This document shows, one piece after another, positions 32,726 through 42,120 of a stretch of DNA of 64,000 nucleotides. The position numbers and the translations under genes were made by a program. The stretch covers positions 62,001 through 126,000 of the forward strand of contig JARBJD010000129.1 in NCBI GenBank assembly GCA_033064195.1, read 5' to 3'. Under the pieces are notes generated by a model, which had not been told where the DNA came from, did not search any database, and saw nothing but the letters and a program-made list of their open reading frames with translations. Origin of the DNA: Blattamonas nauphoetae (lineage: Eukaryota; Preaxostyla; Oxymonadida). The first letter of the stretch is position 1, and each line of letters starts with the position of its first letter.

Positions 32726-34328
32726 CAGTCGAAATCATATCCTTCCGCGATTGTGTTACACTTCAGTCTTTGTTTCTTTTCCGTTTCAGTTGTTTTATTC
32801 ATCAATTCAAATCAGTGTAGATATTCGACATTCGACATGATGTGCAGGAAAACGGTGGCTGAGATCTGACCCAGAAAGTTCAGATTTGCGAAACAAAACG
32901 TTCAAGACTGTTTTAGGTGAAATGGAAGAAAGTAATCTGAAAGTGAGATGACAGATCGTATCTTATCTCAAGGAAAACATCAAAGAGCGTTTCTGTAGTT
33001 AAAAGTCGACGAATCAATACCCTCGCAAGAGTCCATCGAAAAAAAAAGTGAATGGTTCCTCGTTTGTCCACAAAAAAAGTCTCCTTTTCCTATTATATTC
33101 TCATTTGAACATTCCTAGACTCAAAAACGATGGAGACTTAGTCCCCAAGCCAAAAAAGAGATCCTTCTCAAGCGGAAGGCTGGCTTGTCGGTCGCTGCGA
33201 TCGGAAGGCAAATCCACAGATCGGAGAGTACCATTCGGACCTTTCTCAAAGGTTGGCTAAAAAATCCAAGAAAGAAACGAAGCATACAGAGGACTTACAC
33301 GCGATGCACAACGGTCCAGGAAGACGCCATGATACTCGCTGAAATTGACTGCAATCGCTTCAAATCAAAAAGAGATATCAAAGAAAAACTTGCCAAGACA
33401 CACCAGATTGTTGTTTCTGAATCTACAATTGGGAGGAGAGGAAAGGAGAACGGGATCTCTCAACATCCCGTCAAGAGAAAGCCCCTGCTTCGATCCATCA
33501 ACATTGAGAAGCGTTTGTCGTTTGCACGGGATCATGTGAAGTGGAGTCAACAAGATTGGAAGCGAGTCCTCTGGAGCGACGAAGCAATGGTTTGCCTAAA
33601 AGAACCGAAAGGGAAAGTGTACGTATGGAGGAAAAGGGGGAAGAATATGATCCGAAATGTGTACTACATACAGTCAAACATTCGGTCCACTTGATGGTTT
33701 GGGGTTGTGTTGGATGGGGTGGAGTTGGGAAGCTTGTCTTCATAAAAGGTAAGCTTGAACAAAAACAATACCTGAAAATTGTAAAAAACACGTTCATGAC
33801 CATGGAATTCAGCTCTGCGAACAACCTTTCATATTCCAACAGGACAATGACCCGAAACACTCTTCGAAACTCGTCCAAAGTTGGATCGCGCGACAAACCT
33901 TTTCCACCATGATATGGCCACCTCAAAGCCCCGACCTTTCACCAATCGAGAACGTTTGGCGCAATATGAAAGTAAAACTGAACAAAAGAGATTGTCATAC
34001 TGTTGACGATTTGAAGATTGCGATAAGAAGTGTGTGGAACAAGGATCTCTTGAGTTGCATCCAGTCTTCAATCTTATCCATGCCAACGAGGATTGCTGAA
34101 GTCCTGACCAACAATGGATCCTGGACACATTATTAAGGAGACGGAACTGGTTGTGGGTTGGAGAGATGAACCCACATTCTTTTTCTTTTTCCATTCACGC
34201 ATTACCAGATACTTTTTCCAGTTAGTCGAAGTGTCCAAAGTGGAGAAAATAGAGAAATATTGAGTTCTTATGCGAATTAAATGTGTGGATTGTTGTTCCT
34301 AAACCGCGGACTGATGTGACAGTGACTG
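32726..34328 (+). mobile_element. Tc1-like transposon, 1.6 kb, with visible empty site elsewhere
   Basis: It is flanked by TA (32724-32725 and 34329-34330) and begins and ends with CAGTC in inverted orientation (CAGTCGAAATC on the left, CAGTCACTGTC on the right). Length and TA duplication fit Tc1. The duplicated segment at 39,890 runs straight across the same point with a single TA (39891-39892), so it is the pre-insertion site. Outside the first bases the end repeats are poorly matched, in keeping with age. Confidence 0.8.
33120..34136 (+). pseudogene. Tc1-type transposase, frameshifted
   Basis: The helix-turn-helix part (KAGLSVAAIGRQIHRSESTI) and the first catalytic Asp (WKRVLWSDEAM) lie in one frame to about 33690. 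The middle (HSVHLMVWGCVGWGGVGKLV) continues in a second frame. The QQDNDPKHSSKL part is in a third, and MIWPPQSPDLSPIENVWRN with the last Glu ends at 34136. At least two frameshifts make it inactive. All Tc1 motifs (DD34E type) are still readable. Confidence 0.85.
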
Positions 34329-34330
34329 TA

Positions 34331-34834
34331 ACGACTCCAAGTTATGTGCGAGTATCGTTGTTGAGCGGTGTCAATGACGGATGCACACAAAGTCCATGCT
34401 TGAGAAGAATGTCCTAATCCAGAGAGAATTGAGGGGCAATATCTTGCTGAGAGTTGTTTTCATCTCGAGCTGGCGGGTTATGATTCGTTGGAGACGAGTT
34501 TCGGTTTGAGAGATCTGATTTTGATGGATGGATTTTTCGTGTTCCAGGAAGATTGTGGGAGAGATGGTGTTGAGGTGGGTTGCATGTTCCATGCATCGCA
34601 AGACGTGTCGTGCTTGGAATGGAAATCACATCCATCACAAATCTGCTGCTGTTCACATGTCGCACAAGAAAGAGAGTGGAATCGTCGTCGGATGGGCTGC
34701 GTCGAGGGATGGTCACTTCTGAAGAGGAAAGAGCAATAAACGAGAAAGAAGAGACAATACAGTGTGAGGCAAAGGAAGAGGAGACGTGGATGGGAAATGA
34801 ATCTGACGTCGAAAGTGACGAGACGGATGAGCCG
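34331..34834. repeat. segmental duplication, first copy (right part), and 3' flank of paralogue D
   Basis: Bases 34331-34540 continue the match to 39892-40080. Bases 34560-34834 match the 3' flanks of paralogues A and B. There is no separate gene. Confidence 0.6.
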
Positions 34835-35893
34835 CTATTCCAACTCGTTCAGATTCATTCCCAGTAAATTGTTCCAGTTGATGGGTGATTTCACCACTTC
34901 TCGTCCGTTGTCCTCGTTCATGTCGTTGTTCAGTCGCTGCTCCAGGACGTCGTCGATGCCCTCATTTCTCAGCAATCGAAGAACGATTCCATATGGATCA
35001 TGTAGTTCACCGTCTAATCTCATCCAAGGTCGCTTCATGATGCTTATTTCGACCGACAAACCGAGAAATGGGATGTCGCGATCAAAAAAAGTGATCGAGC
35101 TTGGAATTGCGAGACAGATGGGCATATTCAGAACAAGTTCCATCGTGGTTGGATGACAGAGAGAGGCACCGAGAAGTTGGAGAAGAAGATTCACGAAGAG
35201 ATAGGATTGATAGTTATCCTTGATCAAGTAACGGTTTTTGCACAAATGGTGAATATACCCTTCTGACGGCAAGACAACGCAATTGTGCAATATTCCACAA
35301 AATGTTTGATGGATATCAGTGTAAACAGTGTCGAGAGTTACGAGCGCAGCGTTTGCTGAGTACGAAACCGTGACGAGGAGGATGATTAGGAGAGAAAAGT
35401 GAATCGCCTCTGAATCCGTGAATGAGAGAGAGAGGATGTCGAGAGAGGAGATGATTCTCGTGATGAGTCCATTATTGACGAGTATGTGTTGTGTGTACAA
35501 CGATGAGTGATGAAAAATGTGTTGAACGAGATCCAGGGCTGCGATGACAATTTTCTGATTAGGCACTGAAATTAGCTCAACCACCGACTCGACAAATGTA
35601 CGTGATGATTCTTGGTGTGATGATGGAACGAGATCAAACAAGAACGAATCGACATCGCTCTCACTTTTGATCTTGATATGCTCAAGAAACGACACCGCCT
35701 TGTCGACCAGAGAACGACCGAACGCTTGTCCGTACTTCACCATCTGAACAAGCGCACAAAAGATTGATGACCGTTCTGAAGGGGATTCGATTGGTTTTCC
35801 GTCCCATTTCATGAATGCTGGAAGGTATGGAAAACATGAATCATAACGAGAGAGCATACCAGAGAGAGTTGGCTCGGCTACGGACGTCGTCAT
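34835..35893 (-). CDS. helical family protein, paralogue D
   Basis: Exon 1 (35893-35860, MTTSVAEPTLS), a 42-nt intron (35859-35818) and exon 2 (35817-34835), giving 338 residues. It is closest to A and B (RLLRNEGIDDVLEQRLNND, LLGMNLNELE). In this copy the 42-nt intron (14 codons) has no in-frame stop, so an unspliced message would also be translated, with 14 extra residues. Intact. Unknown function; all-helical, with no motif suggesting catalysis. Confidence 0.72.
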   Translation of the reverse strand: MTTSVAEPTLSGMLSRYDSCFPYLPAFMKWDGKPIESPSERSSIFCALVQMVKYGQAFGRSLVDKAVSFLEHIKIKSESDVDSFLFDLVPSSHQESSRTFVESVVELISVPNQKIVIAALDLVQHIFHHSSLYTQHILVNNGLITRIISSLDILSLSFTDSEAIHFSLLIILLVTVSYSANAALVTLDTVYTDIHQTFCGILHNCVVLPSEGYIHHLCKNRYLIKDNYQSYLFVNLLLQLLGASLCHPTTMELVLNMPICLAIPSSITFFDRDIPFLGLSVEISIMKRPWMRLDGELHDPYGIVLRLLRNEGIDDVLEQRLNNDMNEDNGREVVKSPINWNNLLGMNLNELE

Positions 35894-36362
35894 TGGGAGA
35901 TGAATCTTCTTTTGTAAGGGATACTGATGAGAAATTAAGAATGGGCGAAAGATCCACTCTTGTGTTTCATGAAACACAATTCTTCTAGAAAAGATCGCCA
36001 GACGTTTATTTTTTCGTTGTCTTTCAAAAATAATCGAAAATATGACATCTGCAATCGCATTGATTTAGAAAGACAAAGAATAAAGATTCTGACTGCGTTT
36101 CTTCTGGTTCCTACAGGAGATTCACCCGACTCCCTCACCGACACTTCTCGCGACAAATCATCCTCATGCGATGCCATTCAAAACAAAACAGAATCCAGAG
36201 TAATGAAAAGATGAAATGGCTGAATGAAATGATGTCAATTTAAATGCATCGACGATGAATCTGGAAGAATCCAGATGTGGGACGAGACAGAAGCATGTGA
36301 GAACAAGTGAAAACAAAGAATTGAGACAAACGATTCGTGTTTTGAGTTACATCACCAAATAA
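35894..36362. other. spacer between paralogues D and E
   Basis: No gene seen. Bases about 36120-36190 resemble about 39256-39300, so this belongs to the duplicated upstream sequence of the family. Confidence 0.4.
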
Positions 36363-37442
36363 TCAAAGCAGAGTTCTCCGCTTGGCTCGGATGGCAATGT
36401 TCAGAGCAAAAAGTGTGGGATCGGTGTCGGGTATTACATCCCAGGCTGTGAGGTATCCGAATAGTCGTTGGTCATAGATGTCTTCAAATCCCTCCATTCG
36501 CAGCGATCGAACCACTGTATTCCAGCGCTTAAGCATTTCTCCGCCGACATTCGTGTAGAATGTCTGACCGCTATTCGTTGTGAACACAGAAACCCAAATT
36601 GCATCGTTCTGACAGAGAAATGTCATTGTGCTGGTAATTGTGAGACAGATGGACAAATTCATCACAAATTTCATTGTTGGTGGATGTTGAGGAGAAATGA
36701 TGATCAGATCGAGAAGAAAACTCACGAATAATTTGGAAGTAAAGTTGTCTTGAATGAAATAACGGTTTTCACAAGTACGTTGAATGAAGCTGACTGAAGG
36801 CACGATAACATGATTGTGCACAGTTTCAAAAAGCTGTTGTTGGTCATTGTCATCGACGATTGTGGTATTGTGATAGATGTCGAAGGTTGATGAATAAATG
36901 GTGTGTTCGAGGATGGTAATGAGAGAAGCGTGAATCTTCTCTGCCTCTGTGAAGGCGGGAGAGAAGACATCGAGAGAGGAGATGAGTTTCGGGATGAGGT
37001 CATTTTGGAGGAGTATCAGAATTCTGTCCATAAATGAGTAATTCACAACGGTTGCAATGAGTTCCAAGATTGCGAGTTTAATTTTTTCATTCGGGATTGA
37101 AATCAGTTCAACAACTGATTCGACAAATGTTTTGGATGGTTCTACCTGTGATGACGGAACGAGGTCCAACAAGAAAGAATCGACATCTTTCGCACTTCTG
37201 ATCTTGATCTGTTTCAGAAACGACACTGCTTTATCTTCAATAGAAGGAGGAAGTTGTCGTTCGTCCTTGACCATCTGAACAAGCGAGCGGTACAACGCCG
37301 ATTGTTCGGATTGGGATTTGATAGGTTTTCCATCCCAGTTTATGAATGCTGGAAGGTCTAGGAATCATTAATAGCAAAGATTGGACATACCAGTGTGATC
37401 TAGCTTCGGAATCGATGTGCTCTCAGCGAGATTGATCTCCAT
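36363..37442 (-). CDS. helical family protein, paralogue E, divergent C-terminus
   Basis: Exon 1 (37442-37391, MEINLAESTSIPKLDHT), a 42-nt intron (37390-37349) and exon 2 (37348-36363), giving 345 residues. The family core is present (YRSLVQMVK, SFIQRTCENRYFIQDNF, ICLTITSTMTFL, SLRMEGFEDIYDQRLFGY). After that block the usual LLGMNLNELE tail is replaced by an unrelated end, ALNIAIRAKRRTLL. The tail swap could reflect a frame change fixed in this copy. Upstream, sequence similar to that of paralogue C is interrupted by the pogo-like element at 37610. Confidence 0.68.
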
Positions 37443-37609
37443 TTCCACGAGTTCGAGTATCCAAATTAAGAATGGGCCGATGACAAATTGATGAGTTTCG
37501 AAACCACTAAACTCAGCTTAAAATATCTTTACTGGACTATGATGCGATAATGGAGCAGCAAAGGCAAGATTCTGTCTCCCCCTCATCCAGCTTCATCATC
37601 CGAGTCCTA

Positions 37610-39241
37610 CTGAGGTTACACCATTCATGGAATTTGGAACTTTTCCGGCATACCACTTCACCCCATGATAATTTTTTTGCTTGAACATCTTTTCCGGAAA
37701 CGACGATATCTTTATCCTGATCTTTGTAGAGATTCAACATAGAGAGATGTTATGGGAAAACTAGTGAGAAGTGAAGAAAATGGAGTATTAAACCAACAAT
37801 AAAGGAGAAAAAGACTTAATTTTGAGTGAATGATTGCGCAGTTTCATCGCTATTGTCGGCTCTGACTGTTTTCAAGATGAGTTCAATGTGTTCATCGTCC
37901 AAGACAGCGACTGGTCCCTCAGGTTCGTACTCAATTCCAATCCCACTCATGAGGAAAGCAGATTGAATGTTGTGGAGGGTAGTTGCAGTTTGATATCCTG
38001 AAAACACTTGTTGGATTGTGACTGGAAGTGGAACTGGCCCGGTCGACAGTTTGATTCGGGTTACTGTCTTCTTCACAATTCCGAAGGTTAAACGGTCCAG
38101 ACTCTGAAGCAGATGAGTCGTATTGGGAGGTAGATGAAAGACAGATATTCCATGATCGGAACACATCCCTCTTGATTCTGTCGAGAGATGGAAGGCTACG
38201 TTGTCAAGGATGAGGACTGCCTTAGCGTGTGGTTTCTTTATCTCCTTTCTGATTGCCTTCACGTAGGGAATGAGCACGTATTCAAGCCATCTTTGGTAAA
38301 CCTCACAGTTGAATCCTCCTTTTGGTGAAGAATCCAACATGATTTCGCGCTCCAGGTCCAGTCCGTACTGTCGTGATTGGTCTTCACTGAGTGGCTGTTT
38401 CAGTGATACATACATGGGTAATCGGCGGCCAGAGAGGGAGATGGCGCCCATGATGGAAAATTTGATCTCCTTTTCATCTGTCGGATAATTAAGTGGAATT
38501 CTTCTGAGCCTCTGTGATCCTATAAGACGTTGAGGTCTGTTATCCTTTCTCTGTTGATACCCCATTTCGTCACAGTTCACTAGTAGCAAGGGATGCACAT
38601 TTTCAATTTCGACTTTGAGACGTGCAAAGTGTGTCATGATTGTTTCGATTTCGACTTTCATTTTCGATGAATCCCTTTCGTTGATGGTGTGGAAGCAGAT
38701 TCTGTCTTTGTGTCGATTGACGAATTCATACGGCCAAGATACTGAAAGTGTTGTTTTTCCGGATGCCCGCAAGACCCATCGAACCAGATCGCTAGTGGTC
38801 CACAGTTTGAGTTCTTCACTGTCCTTCTCAATCTCGTCCAGCAGCTGCCCAACCTGTGCCCTTGAAAGAACAGCATTTGTGACGTGTTCTTGTTTTTCAT
38901 GGTATGGACCATGGATTGCCTTGCTAGCCACGTTGGGAGAGCAGCCAACGATTTGTGCCAACGATTGTCTGGAAAGGGTTGGAAACGATTGTGCTTGCTG
39001 AAATGCGATGAGCTGTCGGCATCCGTCTGCAAACGATGTCCAAGAAAAAAGTTGGATGCTGAGTCCTGCCTCGAACGCCGCGAATTGCGGCCAGCCGTTC
39101 TCGCGAATGACTCTCTCAATGTCAGCAAGTGAGAGGGTGGTGCGGTGAGCTGTCATCTTTCCTTGCTCGAAAAAAGTTTCGTATTTATGGTTCGTAAGAT
39201 TTGCAGGAAAGTTCCAAATTCCATGAATGGTGTAACCTCAG
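37610..39241. mobile_element. pogo-like DNA transposon, apparently complete
   Basis: The perfect 34-bp inverted repeats begin CTGAGGTTACACCATTCATG and are flanked by TA on both sides (37608-37609 and 39242-39243). One intact transposase gene fills the 1,632-bp element. Identical ends plus an open gene suggest recent movement. Confidence 0.9.
37816..39156 (-). CDS. pogo/Tigger-type DDE transposase
   Basis: 446 residues, starting MTAHRTTLSLADIERVIREN. The N-terminal half holds helix-turn-helix DNA-binding regions (LSRQSLAQIVGCSPNVASKA; then TTSDLVRWVLRASGKTTLSV, CENP-B-like). The catalytic domain has LLLVNCDEMGYQ, AVLILDNVAFHLS and LPPNTTHLLQSLDRLTFG. The last acidic residue is Asp, 35 residues after the second, as in the DDxD pogo group. 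No damage is seen. It would act on the 34-bp ends of its own element and insert at TA. Confidence 0.9.
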   Translation of the reverse strand: MTAHRTTLSLADIERVIRENGWPQFAAFEAGLSIQLFSWTSFADGCRQLIAFQQAQSFPTLSRQSLAQIVGCSPNVASKAIHGPYHEKQEHVTNAVLSRAQVGQLLDEIEKDSEELKLWTTSDLVRWVLRASGKTTLSVSWPYEFVNRHKDRICFHTINERDSSKMKVEIETIMTHFARLKVEIENVHPLLLVNCDEMGYQQRKDNRPQRLIGSQRLRRIPLNYPTDEKEIKFSIMGAISLSGRRLPMYVSLKQPLSEDQSRQYGLDLEREIMLDSSPKGGFNCEVYQRWLEYVLIPYVKAIRKEIKKPHAKAVLILDNVAFHLSTESRGMCSDHGISVFHLPPNTTHLLQSLDRLTFGIVKKTVTRIKLSTGPVPLPVTIQQVFSGYQTATTLHNIQSAFLMSGIGIEYEPEGPVAVLDDEHIELILKTVRADNSDETAQSFTQN

Positions 39242-39243
39242 TA

Positions 39244-39696
39244 AGACTCTCTCTCTGACTCGTTGAACGACAACTCGTCCTCATGTGATGCCGAATCACT
39301 GATTATCACACTGTGAAGGCGATTCATCAGTCAATTGTATTTCATCGATTTCAGACGATTCATTCGATACTCAGAAAAAAACTCGAAGGACACCTAATGT
39401 GAACAAAAGGAAGAAGAAGTGTCTAGCAAGCCGTGGAGCCCTTCTACAACAAGCCCCATCCCCTCCAATCGAAGCATGAACCCTGAACATTCCTGCAGTG
39501 CAATAGTTCCGACTCGTTGTTTCAGCCGACGAGATCGGAACTCTGGTGAGGTACTGAGAAGAGGAAAATTGCGAACTTCAGGGCATGTACCTCCACAATC
39601 GCATAGAGCACAGAATTTTTGTCCATCGCAAATTTAAATACCGTTATTGCACGTTCAACTTGTGATTTGGAGACCGGACGATTTCTGAGAATGTAT
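39244..39696. repeat. segmental duplication, second copy (left part)
   Basis: Bases about 39380-39696 match 32210-32530. No gene is seen. This copy lacks the Tc1-like insertion. Confidence 0.65.
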
Positions 39697-39948
39697 TTAC
39701 ATCAGAATTAATTTCGGCCGGTAAACACTAACTTTGACATGGTGATCTCTTTTTTGAATGTATGCATCCATCATTACGGCGCCCACGAGAAGTGCTGAAG
39801 GTTTGCCCGATTGCGAGGTAAAAAGGAGAAAAGACTGAAACAAAGACGAGGTAATGACATGAGAAGAAGGTGAGGGTGGTGTGCCAAACGTAACAAATCC
39901 AATTAGTGTGTGAGTATCGTTGTTGAGCGGTGTCAAAGATGGAGGCAC
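39697..39948 (-). other. open frame conserved in both segmental duplicates
   Basis: The 83-codon minus-strand frame ends SSLLVGAVMMDA-type and VSVYRPKLILM, and its last 64 residues are kept at high identity in the duplicate at 32530-32805, which is cut by the Tc1-like element. It is probably the end of a former or poorly understood host gene. The start is unknown. It is separated from the next frame upstream by a TAG found in both copies. Confidence 0.3.
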
Positions 39949-39975
39949 GAAATGTCCATGCTTGAGAATAATGTC

Positions 39976-40200
39976 CTAATCCAGAGTGAATTGAGGGGTA
40001 AGATCCTGCTGGGAGTTGTTTTCATCTCTGGTTGGCGGGATATGAGCGGTTGGAGACGAGTTTCGGTTTGAGAGATCTGATTCGAAGGCTTCGATATCAT
40101 CTGCAGACCACAACGGGAATACCAGAGTTTGAGTCTTAGGAGAGTCGTTCTCCTGGATGGTGACGATCTCCGGAACCACGTGAACTTGAAGTGTGACCAT
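39976..40200 (-). CDS. small hypothetical protein (74 aa)
   Basis: Starts MVTLQVHVVPEIVTIQENDS and ends TRDENNSQQDLTPQFTLD. Its C-terminal third is preserved in the duplicate at about 34430-34530. It could be a short gene, or an exon joined by splicing to the frame at 39948-39697. No family is recognised. Confidence is low. Confidence 0.3.
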   Translation of the reverse strand: MVTLQVHVVPEIVTIQENDSPKTQTLVFPLWSADDIEAFESDLSNRNSSPTAHIPPTRDENNSQQDLTPQFTLD

Positions 40201-40419
40201 AAAGAAAAAATGGGGTTGGCAGTTTCAGACAAAAGAACCTATTTTGGACAAAGTCTCCCGTTGAAATCTCACATAACCAACCATAATTTCTGATTTTTGA
40301 AGCAAACAACGCGAAGAGATGACAAACAGACAAGAATGGGACAAACAACGAAAACACGAATCACGGAATGAATAAAAGCGGACTTCGGTTCAGAGAGGTA
40401 CGGGTCTTACGGGCAGCAT

Positions 40420-41906
40420 CTATTGAGAAGCCTTGAGCTCCTCCAATTCCTTCTTAAGGGCAGCAATTTCTTGATCCTTCGCAGCGAGTTCAGCTTCAAG
40501 CTCAGCGACTTTCGCCTTGTCCTCACTGGACGCACCAACTCTCCCAACAGCAGCCACAGCTGGATTCGGTGAACGAGAGTCCATCGGAGACGGGGCGCTT
40601 CCCGAAGCAAGGGCGACAGGATCGATGAAGTCAGGATTTCCTTCTGCGGTGAATTTGAACATTGGGAGGTCCTTGATGGCACCAGAATTCCACTCTGACG
40701 CTGTCATGGCCGGGCGAGTGGTGTCGTGCGTGTCTGGATAGATGTCGTCTTGGAACATTTCGGACCGACGAGGGACAGTGAAAGAGACTGGCTCAATGGA
40801 CTGTTTGGATGTGAGCTTGTAGAATTTCATGATTTCGCACGTGCGGGTGTTCACATACACTTTGGGAAGGGCAGTGATTCCACGAACTGGTGTTCCTTCT
40901 CCGAAGGTGGAGATGTAGTGGCAGAATGGAGCGTCGCCAACAAGCTCGTAGTATTTAATGTTGCTCTCTCCCTTCGAGGCCAGGAAGAGGATCTGAGTTC
41001 CTTCGTCGAAAAACGGCATGATCACGCCAGACGATTGATCGAGCTTTTGGTGGAATAATGGCTTGCTTGTGTTCGCCAAATCCCAAATAGTGAGCTCACG
41101 ATCACTTCCCTGTCCAAATCCAGTGCTGAGGACCCAATTTCTGGAATTGTTGTAGCACAGACGAGACGTTTTGCTTCCCTTGTGGGACTCGAGATCATGT
41201 GTGACTGTATTGGCGCGAACATCAAACACACGGACTTTCTTGTCGCGAGATTGAACAGCAATTTCATTACCCTTTGCGTTCCAAGCGAAGCCTTGAATCA
41301 TATCTTCGAAGCCTTCAAGGTTGATCGTGTTGGATCCCTTCTCAACATCCCAAATTTTGATGATTTGATCGGCTCCTGATGATGCAAGAATGTTGCTTGC
41401 TGCAGGGTTCCAGAGAAGCTCGCTGGCTTTACGACCGTGGGCGTGCATTGTGACAGCAGCTTCCGAAAGACTCTCTCCGTCAGCTATTCCGTTCTCAGGA
41501 ATGTTGAAAACACGAACAAGACAATCTTCTGATGTGGTTGCAAGTACATACTGACAGAGGAGAGATATAAGGCCATCAGAAGGAAGAAAAAAATTATGAA
41601 AAATAAAAAAAATAATACCGGGTTGAATGGGCTGAAATCCATGTCTGTGACTGGACGGGTGTGTCCACGAACGGCTGGCCACGGGTTCTTTCTGCGTCCA
41701 ACATCTGAAATCGGGAAGAGAGCAATTGCTCCTCCACCACTTCCTTCCATGATGTAGGAGATGAATTTGTTGTTAATCTTGATCATGTTGGTATCAAGTG
41801 AAGCTGTGGAACCTTTGAGGTCCTCATAGAAGAATTCACGCTTGGGAATGCTTCCAAACACGTGGCGGTACTTGCTCTTTCTGACGATGGACATGATCTT
41901 TGCCAT
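40420..41906 (-). CDS. coronin (WD40 actin-binding protein)
   Basis: Exon 1 (41906-41619) begins MAKIMSIVRKSKYRHVFG, the N-terminal basic actin-binding signature of coronins. A 68-nt intron (41618-41551) leads to exon 2 (41550-40420), giving 472 residues. A seven-bladed propeller of WD40 repeats is seen (for example LLWNPAASNILASSGADQII, ASGADQIIKIWDV-type ends), followed by the coronin extension (GEGTPVRGITALPKVYVNTR) and a C-terminal coiled coil at about 440-472 (VAELEAELAAKDQEIAALKK) for trimerisation. It should bundle F-actin and act with Arp2/3 in motility and phagocytosis. I place the start at the ATG at 41906; there is no upstream in-frame ATG. Confidence 0.95.
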
Positions 41907-42120
41907 TATTTCAACTCTAATCAATAATTCTACTCTGTTTGAGAGGAGATCTGGATCATCAGTAGAAAATTAGTAAGAAAATGTATTGGTATCCCATTCG
42001 TGGACCTTTCCCTGGAATAAGTTTTGCTTTTGGGCAGATCGTCACATTCATCTCCCTGAGTTAGAACTTGTCCATTTTCTGGCTCTCCACACGCGATCCA
42101 TCTTCCACCCACCTTTTTTC

